The position numbers and the translations under genes are program-made. Positions 1-9,054 of a stretch of DNA of 64,000 bases are shown here, piece after piece. The notes below the pieces were generated by a model. That model saw only the letters and a list, made by a program, of their open reading frames with translations. It did not search any database and was not told the DNA's origin. How positions within the stretch are numbered: the first letter of the stretch is position 1; the number at the start of each line of letters is the position of its first letter. The stretch covers positions 1 to 64,000 of the forward strand of contig JAEUSB010000006.1 of NCBI GenBank assembly GCA_016788865.1. Direction: 5' to 3'. This DNA comes from Leptospirales bacterium (GTDB lineage: Bacteria > Spirochaetota > Leptospiria > Leptospirales > Leptonemataceae).

Positions 1-1311
1 AGCAGAAATAATCTCAATCGAAACAGAAAGCGTGGCTTCGAGAACCGCCGCAGCCGGGGTCCTTCCACTGCCGAGATGCCGCTCGATGGCCTCGGAAACA
101 ACAATCGAATTGTCGATTAGCATCCCGGAACCAAGCGCTAAACCGCAAAGGCTCATAACGTCAATTTCCAATCCGGAAAGATACATGAGAAAGAAGGAAG
201 AAAGGATAGACATCGGGATGTTCAGGGCAACAAGAAGCGTCATGCGAGCACGACGCAAAAGGGCATAGAGAACACAGGTGACGATTATGATTCCGTGCAC
301 GCAGGAACTGGATACCTGTCTAATCGAGCGGCGAATCGACGAACCCTGATTGTAAGAGACCTGCGTCCTAACGTCCTTGAACATGGAAAGCGATCCTGTG
401 ATCTCTTCGCAGGCATCCGTAATTGCGAGCGTGTTTGCGTTCCCGGCCTTTTCCACATAAAGAGTAACCCTCTCTTCCCCATTGGTCCGGGCGACCGTCC
501 CGGGATCACGGTAGCGATCCTCGACCCTGGCAACCTGAGAGAGCTGCAATATTCCACCTTCACGACCCGGCCGCGCGAAGTACCCGGAACTGATTTCCGA
601 AAGATGACGGAATTTCGCATCCGTGTAGACCATCCGCTCTTGAATTCCGGGAAGCTTTCCGGCGGACGCGTAAACGTTACCTCGCGAAACCGCGTCCGCG
701 ACAACCCCCACTCCAATTTTATGTGCAATCAAGCGATCGGGATCGGCAAGAATATGAACTTCGCGCTCGAATCCTCCGCCAACAAACACCTCCGATACAC
801 CCTCCACTCTCTCGAACTTGAGCTTTATCTGCCTGTCGACGATTTCGCGCAGTTGCTTCAAGTCGAGCTTCTGGCTTGAAAACGAAACCGTAAACACGGG
901 CCTATCGTTGGGATCATATTGAACAATCGAAGGATCTTCTACTTCGCGGGGAAAGCTGTCCTTAATGATATGCAACCTTTCAGATGCCTCGAGTATTTTC
1001 ACCTTGATATCAGCATCATGATTGAATGTCAGATCTATGCGCGATTCACCCTCGCTTGAACTGGAAACTATCTTTTCTATACCGGGGATGTCGCTAACCT
1101 GACGCTCGATTGGAACTGTGATTAGCTCTTCAATTTTCTCCGTAGAAACTCCCGAGTAACGCGTAATGATGGTAATTCCAGGATTTGCTAAATTCGGTAG
1201 AAGACCCACTGGTAGTTGGATCAGCGAAATTGCCCCAAGCAAAACTGCTGCGACAACAACCATAGCCGCTGCAATCGGCTTCTCCAGAAATGCTGAGGTG
1301 AGATGTTTCAC
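1..1311 (-). CDS. RND efflux permease, second of a pair (3' end outside window)
   Basis: Inner-membrane RND (AcrB-type) proton-driven efflux permease; only the first 437 residues lie in the window and the C-terminal half runs off the left edge. Visible are the N-terminal membrane helix (about residues 10-30), the periplasmic porter region with the IEELITVPIERQ and DPSIVQYDPNDRPVF segments, and the TM2-TM4 region ending in GSGMLIDNSIVVSEAIERH, where the first Asp of the AcrB Asp-Asp pair is kept and the second is Asn, as in many RND subfamilies. The start is a GTG whose last bases overlap the TGA of the preceding permease gene (GTGA), so translation is probably coupled. Two adjacent permeases suggest a heteromeric pump of MdtBC type, which is inference. 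The substrate cannot be read from sequence. Confidence 0.93.
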   Translation of the reverse strand, partial: MKHLTSAFLEKPIAAAMVVVAAVLLGAISLIQLPVGLLPNLANPGITIITRYSGVSTEKIEELITVPIERQVSDIPGIEKIVSSSSEGESRIDLTFNHDADIKVKILEASERLHIIKDSFPREVEDPSIVQYDPNDRPVFTVSFSSQKLDLKQLREIVDRQIKLKFERVEGVSEVFVGGGFEREVHILADPDRLIAHKIGVGVVADAVSRGNVYASAGKLPGIQERMVYTDAKFRHLSEISSGYFARPGREGGILQLSQVARVEDRYRDPGTVARTNGEERVTLYVEKAGNANTLAITDACEEITGSLSMFKDVRTQVSYNQGSSIRRSIRQVSSSCVHGIIIVTCVLYALLRRARMTLLVALNIPMSILSSFFLMYLSGLEIDVMSLCGLALGSGMLIDNSIVVSEAIERHLGSGRTPAAAVLEATLSVSIEIISA

Positions 1312-4300
1312 GCGCCCCGCACCTCATTGAACACCTTCTTAACACCCAGGGCACGGGCACGTTCAACCAGATAGTACATTGTTGGAAAAGCCACAAGGGT
1401 TAGAATCGTCGAAACCGATAGGCCACCGATGACTACAACGGCCATTGGCGCCTGCATTGCAGCGCCATCACCAATCCCCAGTACAAAAGGCATCAAACCA
1501 AGTATTGTGCACAGTGTGGTGAGAAGTATCGGTCTTAGACGTGCCAATCCGCTTGCCTCAATCACTGCCGGCAGTTTATCAAGGTCACCTATTGTTGCTC
1601 CGACCTCTCCTTCCTCACGCTTGAGTGTGATGTACTCAAAGAGCACAACTGCGTTGTTAACAACAATGCCCGTCAGCATTACAATTCCAATCGCCGAGGT
1701 AATATTCAGGCTGTGACCGGAAACCAGCAGGGCGCCCGATACTCCAAACATCATCATTGGAATTGAAAGAGCCAGAGTCAATGGGTGAACTAAAGATTCA
1801 AACTGTCCTGCAAGGAGCATATAGATCAGCGCAGTCGAGAGCAAGAATGCATATAGCAAATTCTTAAGGGAGTCTAGTGTCTCTTCATTCTCTTCGTGAA
1901 CGCGAACATCAGGGGCGGTCTCGAGAGCAAACATTTCCGGAAAGCTCTTCGGAAGTTCATCGCGGATGCTGAATAGCAAACGCTGCATCTCCTGTTTTCT
2001 TCCATCCGCGAATTCTACCTCAACCCGTTCTACACGCCGCTGATTCTGGCGCCAGATTGTGGTAAAACCCAGGCCATCCGTTGTCTGAATCAATCGGCCA
2101 AGTTCAATATTCTGGCCGCCTCCGGTCTGGACGTAGAGGTTATGCAATTGATCAGTTCGGGCACGATCATTCTCGCGCAGTCGCACCCTGACGTCGATCT
2201 CTCGATCCCCTTCCCGGTAGACCGTTGAAACATTTCCGCGTAAGGCAGTGCTAATCACACCTGCGATGGCTTCTGGAGTAATTCCAAACGATGCAGTCTT
2301 AGCTCGATCCAGGTGAACGCGCGTTTCCGGATCGCGCGCCAGCGCGGTAGAATGCACCGACCGAGTTAGGTCACTGGTCCGGACTCGCTCGTATGCGAAA
2401 AGTGCGAGTTCTCGGGCCGCCTTCCGATCCACTGCCTCAATCTCGAAAATGAGTTTTGATCCCGATTCTCCAAGCAATTCCTGCAATGCATCGCCTTTGA
2501 TCCGATAGGAGGCTTCAATACCCCCGAGTCCGGACAACCCCTTCTTAAGATTTTCAATGAATTGCTTCGAGCTGACGTTGTCCGGATTAACAAAGAATTC
2601 ACTCTCGGCATAGTTGCCTTTTCGCACACCTTTTACTCTTGAAGCCAGATCATCCTCGTCGAAGCCCATGTTCGTAATCGCATGGATCGATTGCTTGTTC
2701 TTGCCCAAGAAGTCTTGAACGTGCAGGTGAAACGTCTCTGCTTCCGCAAGCGAAGTACCACCTGGCAATTCCAGGGTGGCCTGGACGTCACCACTGTCTA
2801 TGGTCGGAAATAGCCTGCGCTCCACCGGGATCACCATGAGTGCCCCGAGAAGAGAAATGCCTCCTGCGAAGAGAATAGTCCTGCCGGGGTTCTCGAGGGA
2901 GTATCGGATGCCCGTCTGATAGCAAGAACGCAGAAACGTCAGCATCCTATCGGCACCAGCGAAAGCCGGTTTTGCCTTTGCATTTGCTCGTCTCATCCAA
3001 CCCGCAACTTTGCTTTTTCCTTCCGGATCGAGCGTGGCGAGCATCGGAATGAGTGTCAGAGAACAAACGTACGAACTTATGTTTGAAAATGTGACCGTCA
3101 ACGCCAGGTCTCGAAAGACTTCCCCCGCTACTCCTGAGACGAAGATAATGGGCACAAACACGACGCTCGATGTGATAGTGGATGCATTGACGGAGGCGAG
3201 CACTGTGCGCGTGCCTGCGACGGCGTTCTCAAACGATGTTCGCTCAGGATGATTCTCCATCTCCATGTAGATGGCTTCGAGAACGACAATTGAATTGTCC
3301 AACATCAGTCCTGTCCCAATGGACAGCCCTCCGAGACTCATAATGTTCAGGGATATCCCCTTGATGTACATTAGAATAAAAGTACTGATCACGGCAAACG
3401 GCAGTGTAATTACAATGATTGAAGAGGCACGAATATCGCGCAGGAACATGAACAAAATTACAAATGCGATCACGCAACCGAGCAAAGCATCCTGCGCCAC
3501 ACCACCAATCGCGCTGCGGACGTACTGCGATCTGTCTCTAACAACATCAAACCGAACGGACTTTCCAAACTTGCTATTGATTTCAACAAGGCCCCGATGG
3601 ATTGCATCTGCTGTCTCGATGGTATTTCGATCCGGCTCCTTCTTGATTCCAATGATAATTGCCTGCTCGCCATTGTAGTAGGTGGAACCCTTCCTTTCTC
3701 GCTTGCCGTCCAGGACCTGGGCTACTTGACGCAGGTATACGGGCACACCTTCCTTCGAAGTTGCAATGACAGTTTCTCCAATCTCCGGGACCGCAGAGAA
3801 CTCACCCATAATTCTGACCGTGTACTCTCGATCTCCCTTCTTGACGTTACCCGCTGGAAAATTGAAATTCGAAGATGCAATGGCCTGAACCACCTGGTCC
3901 AGGGTCAGATTGTAACCAACCAGTTTGGCTCGATCAACGTTAACCTGGATTTCGCGCTTGTATCCACCAAGGATTGAAAGCGAAGCCACACCCGGAATTC
4001 GTTCCATGAAAGGTCGAACGTTCTTATCTACATAATCACGAAGGTTCTCAAACTCCACCCCAACGGGGCGTGCTACAACCGTCACCACCGGGTCAGTCGA
4101 TGGATCAAACTTCACAATCATCGATTTGCCAGTATCTTCGGGGAGAATTGAACGAGCCAGGTCTACCTTCTGGCGAATATTGATGGTTGCGAGGTCCAGC
4201 GATGCTCCCCATTCAAGTGTCACTTCAACTATTGATAGCCCTTCCTGTGAGCGCGAAGATACATTCCGAACACCATTGACAGCCGTGATTCCATCCTCTA

Positions 4301-4493
4301 TGGGGCGCGTTACCAGGTTCTCAATCTCCTCCGGACCGACGCTCTGGTAAGGAGTGAGCACGAGTAATTTCGGAAATACTATATCCGGAAAAAGGCTCAC
4401 TTTCAGCCGGGCGAGGGAGATTCCCCCGAGAATCAGCACGGCGACAAACATCATGCATGTGGCGATCCGTCGGCGAACGAAGAACTCTATCAC
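1308..4493 (-). CDS. RND efflux permease (AcrB family)
   Basis: Full-length RND transporter of 1061 residues, the usual size for drug/lipophile (HAE) pumps. It starts MIEFFVRRRIATCMMF and has the N-terminal helix, two large periplasmic porter loops, and two six-helix bundles. TM4 carries GTGLMLDNSIVVLEAIY and TM10 carries GIVVNNAVVLFEY; the proton-relay Asp is present and the TM10 Lys of AcrB is Asn, a common variant. The family takes substrates from the inner membrane or periplasm and passes them to a TolC channel through a membrane-fusion protein; both partners are encoded upstream in the same operon. The start is GTG behind a GAGGGTGGG ribosome-binding stretch, 15 bp after the upstream lipoprotein stop. 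Specificity is unknown. Confidence 0.96.
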   Translation of the reverse strand: MIEFFVRRRIATCMMFVAVLILGGISLARLKVSLFPDIVFPKLLVLTPYQSVGPEEIENLVTRPIEDGITAVNGVRNVSSRSQEGLSIVEVTLEWGASLDLATINIRQKVDLARSILPEDTGKSMIVKFDPSTDPVVTVVARPVGVEFENLRDYVDKNVRPFMERIPGVASLSILGGYKREIQVNVDRAKLVGYNLTLDQVVQAIASSNFNFPAGNVKKGDREYTVRIMGEFSAVPEIGETVIATSKEGVPVYLRQVAQVLDGKRERKGSTYYNGEQAIIIGIKKEPDRNTIETADAIHRGLVEINSKFGKSVRFDVVRDRSQYVRSAIGGVAQDALLGCVIAFVILFMFLRDIRASSIIVITLPFAVISTFILMYIKGISLNIMSLGGLSIGTGLMLDNSIVVLEAIYMEMENHPERTSFENAVAGTRTVLASVNASTITSSVVFVPIIFVSGVAGEVFRDLALTVTFSNISSYVCSLTLIPMLATLDPEGKSKVAGWMRRANAKAKPAFAGADRMLTFLRSCYQTGIRYSLENPGRTILFAGGISLLGALMVIPVERRLFPTIDSGDVQATLELPGGTSLAEAETFHLHVQDFLGKNKQSIHAITNMGFDEDDLASRVKGVRKGNYAESEFFVNPDNVSSKQFIENLKKGLSGLGGIEASYRIKGDALQELLGESGSKLIFEIEAVDRKAARELALFAYERVRTSDLTRSVHSTALARDPETRVHLDRAKTASFGITPEAIAGVISTALRGNVSTVYREGDREIDVRVRLRENDRARTDQLHNLYVQTGGGQNIELGRLIQTTDGLGFTTIWRQNQRRVERVEVEFADGRKQEMQRLLFSIRDELPKSFPEMFALETAPDVRVHEENEETLDSLKNLLYAFLLSTALIYMLLAGQFESLVHPLTLALSIPMMMFGVSGALLVSGHSLNITSAIGIVMLTGIVVNNAVVLFEYITLKREEGEVGATIGDLDKLPAVIEASGLARLRPILLTTLCTILGLMPFVLGIGDGAAMQAPMAVVVIGGLSVSTILTLVAFPTMYYLVERARALGVKKVFNEVRGA

Positions 4494-4508
4494 AGGCCCA
4501 CCCTCGCA

Positions 4509-6011
4509 CTAGTAGCTGAGATACAATTCATAGTCATTCTGCATTGAGTTCCCATTGGTATCAAGAGCACCTCCGGAACCGCTTGCGATCCTCAACCGGA
4601 AGACAGGAACCTGAGAAGGGGTGTGAGCCGGGAAACTCCCCTTGAGTAGAAGGGTCATTACGTTTCCTGCCAACTGTATGTCGTGAATCGTAACACTTGC
4701 TGCGGAAGGATTGATGATCGGTGTGAACGACGTCGACGAAACCAGACTGGACCTAACCATGTTATTATTGAAGGTTATTCGAGTTTGAAGAACACAGTCG
4801 AATGCGGCAGCCCCTGCATTCAAATCGATGAGTTGAATCGTGTCGAGGGGACTGAAATCAACAAGCCCAGTCGCGAATGCTGGACCCGTTACAGCATTAT
4901 CCGTACATGCAGCACTCGGTGCTGATGATCGCATCTGGCGGATGTCGAGGATCCGGGGCCGCTGGGACAGGGGGCCGTCCGTATAAAACGGGAAAGATCC
5001 CGATACCGTCAGGAAATTACCGTTGGTATCTGCAGCACTCGTCGCCATGCTAAGCGTGTACAGGCTCTGCGCGTCAAGCCCTGGTGTGAATTGGAGCGTC
5101 AACTGCGTCGAGCCAAGATTCCATACTTTGTTTGAAGCAACAAAGGGCGAGAATGTCAGGGCATTCTCGACGGTAAGCCGATTCATCGGAGCTGAAAAGA
5201 CGATGACGACGGAGTTCTGCCGGTCGACACCTGTTGTAAGAAGTCCATTTTGCAGAGTGACCGCGCCGGATGTTACGGAAAGAATGGCCGGCGGAATAAA
5301 GGACGTCCCAACAACAAAGAAGACGGTTTGCCCGGCGAGCAGAGCATTTCCAGACGTATCCTCCAGTGAGGTTTTGATGGTGACAGTGTATGCCCCAGGA
5401 GCCAGGGCTGCTGCGGGTGTTAGAATGACCTGGGTGAGATCAGGACTTTGCGAGCTTGTGTACACGAAAGACGGACTAATCGAGATACCAGATCCAACTG
5501 TTGCAAAACTGATGGGCTTGGAGAATTGCAGGGTTATGGGTGCAATGGGATTCACGCCTGTCGCACCATTCGTCGGCGTACTGCTCACAAGTGCCGGATG
5601 CGTTAGATCGTTCGTCGTGTAAAAGCGAATAACGGTATCTCGCCCCAGATCGGCACCGAATTTGGTCTCCGATTTACTGCCCACAGTCATAGTGTATTCA
5701 CCGGTTCCATTTAAGGGTGATCGTGGCTTAAAGATGAGGCGGTTGCCATCCCATCTGAAGCTTCCATCGATCCGGCCAGAACTCGAGAGAATGCTAAGGG
5801 AATCCTGCGTCTTCTGCTGGTCCATTTCGGAACTGAACAAGACCCAGTATTCGTCGGAAGCGCTCACTCCGATGGCGTGATCTTGCGGATACGTTGAAAT
5901 GACATGAGTGGTCTCTCCCCCACCCGGAAGGAGGAACTTCGATAGATTCTTATCAACCTCCTTGCATCCCCATAACACCAGAAAGCAAAACAGACACCAT
6001 TGTATTCTCAT
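4509..6011 (-). CDS. Ig-like (Big_5/SbsA-type) repeat lipoprotein in efflux operon
   Basis: Predicted lipoprotein of about 500 residues: short signal peptide MRIQWCLFCFLVLWGC with lipidation Cys near residue 16. The rest is beta-rich and holds about three bacterial Ig-like domains of the Big_5 type (roughly residues 35-130, 137-235 and 240-345), each with the pattern P-x-x-x-A/G-x-G-V ... F-S-x-x-M or F-S-K-P and an ending like DTNGN / DTSGN. The C-terminal 150 residues are less regular. ATG at 6011 overlaps the TGA of the upstream gene (TGATG), so translation is coupled; a GTG one codon earlier is an alternative. Such domains usually mediate surface adhesion or act as spacers. Here the gene lies between an RND adaptor and permease, so a role in or around the pump is possible, but I infer this only from position. 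Confidence 0.8.
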   Translation of the reverse strand: MRIQWCLFCFLVLWGCKEVDKNLSKFLLPGGGETTHVISTYPQDHAIGVSASDEYWVLFSSEMDQQKTQDSLSILSSSGRIDGSFRWDGNRLIFKPRSPLNGTGEYTMTVGSKSETKFGADLGRDTVIRFYTTNDLTHPALVSSTPTNGATGVNPIAPITLQFSKPISFATVGSGISISPSFVYTSSQSPDLTQVILTPAAALAPGAYTVTIKTSLEDTSGNALLAGQTVFFVVGTSFIPPAILSVTSGAVTLQNGLLTTGVDRQNSVVIVFSAPMNRLTVENALTFSPFVASNKVWNLGSTQLTLQFTPGLDAQSLYTLSMATSAADTNGNFLTVSGSFPFYTDGPLSQRPRILDIRQMRSSAPSAACTDNAVTGPAFATGLVDFSPLDTIQLIDLNAGAAAFDCVLQTRITFNNNMVRSSLVSSTSFTPIINPSAASVTIHDIQLAGNVMTLLLKGSFPAHTPSQVPVFRLRIASGSGGALDTNGNSMQNDYELYLSY

Positions 6012-7528
6012 CACGGAAACACCTTAAAGTTGATTGTTGCATCCTGACTCATCCACGTTCCGGTTTCACCTGCCTGGGTTGCCGAACGAATCCCATTGCG
6101 CGAGCCGGATAGTGTCAAAGAATACTCGTTCGTGCCGAGCCCATCAAGATATACGATCAATCTGCTGTTGGTTAAAGCTCCATTCTGAATCGCCAGACCC
6201 TGAATGGTACCAATCGACGCATGAGATCCCAGTAGCTTGGTCAGAGACACGTTAGTCGCGATCGTATTCGGATCAAGGCTGTGCGAAAACTCGATCTGGA
6301 TTTGTGCCGGGGCTCCGAGCGGCCCCGAGGCGCCTACAACGTTGATGTTGTTGGTAACCGATGCAGAGACTGTCAGGGCTTGCGGCGCTGGAGCGGGAAG
6401 CGTCTTGCTCGCTGATGTTGTGGTGAGGTAGTTCGAATTAATTGCCCCCAGGGAATTATCCACAAAGAAGTCAACTACGTAGACCTGTGCCAGACCATTC
6501 GAGGAAAGATCCTGCGCGTTGGTAGAGACTTCGAATCTGTACCAATGCAACGGCTCGAGAGCTGCTGTCGGAAGAAAGGTGACTTGAGTAAACGCTCCGT
6601 TCCACTGAAACGAACCCGCAACCGAAGATCCATCATCGATTCGCGTGAGGGTAACGGCATTCTGTGTCTCCAGAAATTTCATAGCCTGGCTAAACGACGT
6701 GACAAACCTGGAATCTTTGAATGCGCCAGAAATGCCTGTTGTCAGCGGCGTTACGCTACCTAACTCTCTAAAGTCCGTGACAGTCGGTTTCACAAACGTG
6801 GACCCCACCTGGAACGTGCTGTTGAAAGGCTCGATGATTGGAATGCCCTCTGTGTCCTTCGCACCCGTCAAGAGCGAGATTGCGTACGTAGTTCCCAGAG
6901 TTAGATTCGTGAAAGGCGTAAATGTAAAACCGGAGTTGTCTGGATCCCATGCGTATTGCCCCGGGACTGCCGGTGAAATGCTGAAGGAACTTTGAACGGA
7001 TGTCACGTCCATCGGCCTTGAAAATACAAGTCGAATGGTGGCCGCGGGAAGAACCGCCTGCGCGTTCTGCGCTGGAGTAATAGAAAGAACCTGCGGTGCG
7101 TCCTGCCTTGTTCCGGCGAAGAAGTGAACGATATACTCCGTTTCGAGATCATAACCACTTTCGGATTTTGCGGAAGGCTGGACACGAAGCACATAGGAGC
7201 TGCCCGCAACCAGCGGCGAATCGAGGTCAAAGTGCAGCCTCTGGAATGTCCAACGGTACTGTCCGGATGCTGTTGTTGAACTTGAAAGTGAAAATGCGCG
7301 ACGCGTTGATTCCGAGTCCATGGGCATATTGAACTCAACAAAGATAGGCATGCCAACGGGCACCGAGGGCGTCAGAACCGACGGGCTTGAAAGTGTAACA
7401 CGCGGCCTGAGTTCGGCGGGCGGTGTCAGGATTGCTGGAATAATTCCGTTAGAGTCCTTCTTGCATTCACATAGCGCGCACAACAGGATCAGAGAGCAAA
7501 CAAGCTGACTGGAGATACGCCGCTTCAC
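6011..7528 (-). CDS. Ig-like (Big_5-type) repeat lipoprotein in efflux operon
   Basis: Paralogue-like neighbour of the downstream lipoprotein, 505 residues. The signal peptide ends in ILLCALCEC, a loose spirochaete-style lipobox. Repeated Ig-like units are visible: VTLSSPSVLTPSVPVGMPIF ... FNMPMDSE, VLSITPAQNAQAVLPAATIR ... FSRPMD, and a third around residues 250-360, followed by a different C-terminal segment of about 130 residues. It has no enzyme motif. The GTG start at 7528 overlaps the TGA of the membrane-fusion protein gene (GTGA). Both lipoproteins are probably anchored in the inner leaflet of the outer membrane or on the surface; which of these cannot be told from sequence. Insertion of two such genes between efflux adaptor and permease is not the usual RND operon layout. 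Confidence 0.8.
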   Translation of the reverse strand: MKRRISSQLVCSLILLCALCECKKDSNGIIPAILTPPAELRPRVTLSSPSVLTPSVPVGMPIFVEFNMPMDSESTRRAFSLSSSTTASGQYRWTFQRLHFDLDSPLVAGSSYVLRVQPSAKSESGYDLETEYIVHFFAGTRQDAPQVLSITPAQNAQAVLPAATIRLVFSRPMDVTSVQSSFSISPAVPGQYAWDPDNSGFTFTPFTNLTLGTTYAISLLTGAKDTEGIPIIEPFNSTFQVGSTFVKPTVTDFRELGSVTPLTTGISGAFKDSRFVTSFSQAMKFLETQNAVTLTRIDDGSSVAGSFQWNGAFTQVTFLPTAALEPLHWYRFEVSTNAQDLSSNGLAQVYVVDFFVDNSLGAINSNYLTTTSASKTLPAPAPQALTVSASVTNNINVVGASGPLGAPAQIQIEFSHSLDPNTIATNVSLTKLLGSHASIGTIQGLAIQNGALTNSRLIVYLDGLGTNEYSLTLSGSRNGIRSATQAGETGTWMSQDATINFKVFP

Positions 7529-9054
7529 TGCTTTACCTGCCCCGGAGTTTCCTTGCTCTCCGCCTTAATCTTTACTTTTGCTCCGTCCTTTAAAGTTTGA
7601 ATCCCTTCGGTGACTACAACGTCGCCTGCTTTCAAGCCCGACAGAATCTCAAAACGGTCACCGTACCGCGCGCCGACAATTGCTGTTCGCTTGAAGGCGA
7701 GCTCATTCTGGATAACAAAAACAGACGCGGTGTTCTGTCCCTTCTCCTGTTTTCGATCAAACAGGGCCGATTCTGGCAAAGCCATGGCTCCCTCTTTCTT
7801 TCGCGTGGCAATGGAGCACCGGACGAACATTCCCGGACTGAGGCGGTTCCCTTTGTTCTCCAATTCGATTTTTATCTCGGCTGTGCGGGTATTGACATCC
7901 ACTACCGGAGAAATCTGATACACCTTCCCGGCGTACTTTTCATCGGCGAGGGCATCCACAGTAAAGCTCGCCGATAATCCGGTCTGAATATGTGGCACCT
8001 CGAGCTCCGGGATATTCGTCGAAATGAGCAGGCGGTCCATTCGAATTACGGTAAATATTGGCTCCCCCTGCTTCACCTCTTCTCCCAGATCGATTGCGCG
8101 AGAGGCCACAACACCGGCTAACGGTGATATCAGAATGCTTTCCTTTAGGAGCAAATTTGCAGACTCGATCTCGAGCATAGCATTCTTGTATGCAGCTGCT
8201 GAGACCTCGACGCTGTTGCGGTCCACTTCGGTGTTGAAATCGATGAACTTGTCTCGTTTGGCTTCCTTTTGGGCCGGTATTGTTTCATTGGCTTTCTTGA
8301 GATCTTCGTCTCGAAATCCCACCGTCCGGATTAGAAAGTTTTTTCGTGACTGGTAGTAGCGGCTCATTGCACTGACGTATTCAGCGTAGATAGACTTCAG
8401 CTCCTGTTTCGAAATGCCACCCATGTCGAAAATTTCCCGTTTGTTAAGCAAGTTCTGGTGTGCGTTCATATAGTTGGCTTTGCTCTCGATTATATCCGAC
8501 TGCATTCTTTCCATGTCTTTGATTTGCTTATCCACATCACGGCGTGACGCCTGATAGCGAGCCCGCGCCAGATTCAACTGTGCACCAGCGGAATTGAGCG
8601 CGGCTTCCGCCTGCTTCTTTTTCAGAATGAGCTCAAGAGTCTCCATCTGTGCCAGGCGCTCCCCCTTTCGCACAGTTGCGCCCTGGTCTACAAAGATCTT
8701 TTCCACTCGCCCCAGAATCTTAGAAGTAACGGAGGCCTTTTCCAGGAACGTAATCGTTCCTGGAACGCGAACTTCATGCACAAGAGTTTGCGGCTGAAGC
8801 ACCTGCACTCGAACCGTCGGCACGAGCATCGACGTATCCAGCTGATTGCCAGTCCTGGTCTTGAAGACCATGATGCACGTGACCACGGCTCCAATCAGAA
8901 GGATGACCAGCAAACGTTTGGGCTTCAGAATCAAGGCGCGCAACGTCTCGCGAGGATTCTGCTTCGCCAGTTTCGCCAGTTCGTTAAACTTGTACTCTGG
9001 GGATCGGCCGGTAAATTTCCGAATCCAGTCGAATAATGCTTTAATCCTGTTCAT
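7525..9054 (-). CDS. RND efflux periplasmic adaptor (HlyD/MFP family)
   Basis: Membrane-fusion protein of 509 residues that should bridge the RND permease and TolC channel across the periplasm. An unusual cytoplasmic N-terminus of about 45 residues precedes one membrane helix (about residues 48-66). Next come a beta-barrel/lipoyl half (VRVPGTITFLEKASVTSKI), a long alpha-helical hairpin of about 190 residues (roughly 150-340, KKKQAEAALNSAGAQLNLAR onward), the second lipoyl half (ISPLAGVVASRAIDLGEEV), the beta-barrel (ISPVVDVNTRTAEIKIELEN) and the membrane-proximal domain near IVGARYGDRFEILSGLKAGD. The hairpin is longer than in AcrA, which fits adaptors reaching long TolC tunnels. The ATG shares one base with the upstream TGA (TGATG). 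It is anchored by the transmembrane helix, not by lipidation. Confidence 0.94.
   Translation of the reverse strand: MNRIKALFDWIRKFTGRSPEYKFNELAKLAKQNPRETLRALILKPKRLLVILLIGAVVTCIMVFKTRTGNQLDTSMLVPTVRVQVLQPQTLVHEVRVPGTITFLEKASVTSKILGRVEKIFVDQGATVRKGERLAQMETLELILKKKQAEAALNSAGAQLNLARARYQASRRDVDKQIKDMERMQSDIIESKANYMNAHQNLLNKREIFDMGGISKQELKSIYAEYVSAMSRYYQSRKNFLIRTVGFRDEDLKKANETIPAQKEAKRDKFIDFNTEVDRNSVEVSAAAYKNAMLEIESANLLLKESILISPLAGVVASRAIDLGEEVKQGEPIFTVIRMDRLLISTNIPELEVPHIQTGLSASFTVDALADEKYAGKVYQISPVVDVNTRTAEIKIELENKGNRLSPGMFVRCSIATRKKEGAMALPESALFDRKQEKGQNTASVFVIQNELAFKRTAIVGARYGDRFEILSGLKAGDVVVTEGIQTLKDGAKVKIKAESKETPGQVKQ

Noticed and set aside
295-879. 194-codon open frame on the plus strand
   Set aside because: It is antisense to the second RND permease, whose frame gives clear family motifs; the plus-strand translation has none.
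3220-3330. Asn in place of the second TM4 Asp of the RND permease as a sign of inactivation
   Set aside because: Asp-Asn is common in functional RND subfamilies, and both permeases here share it.
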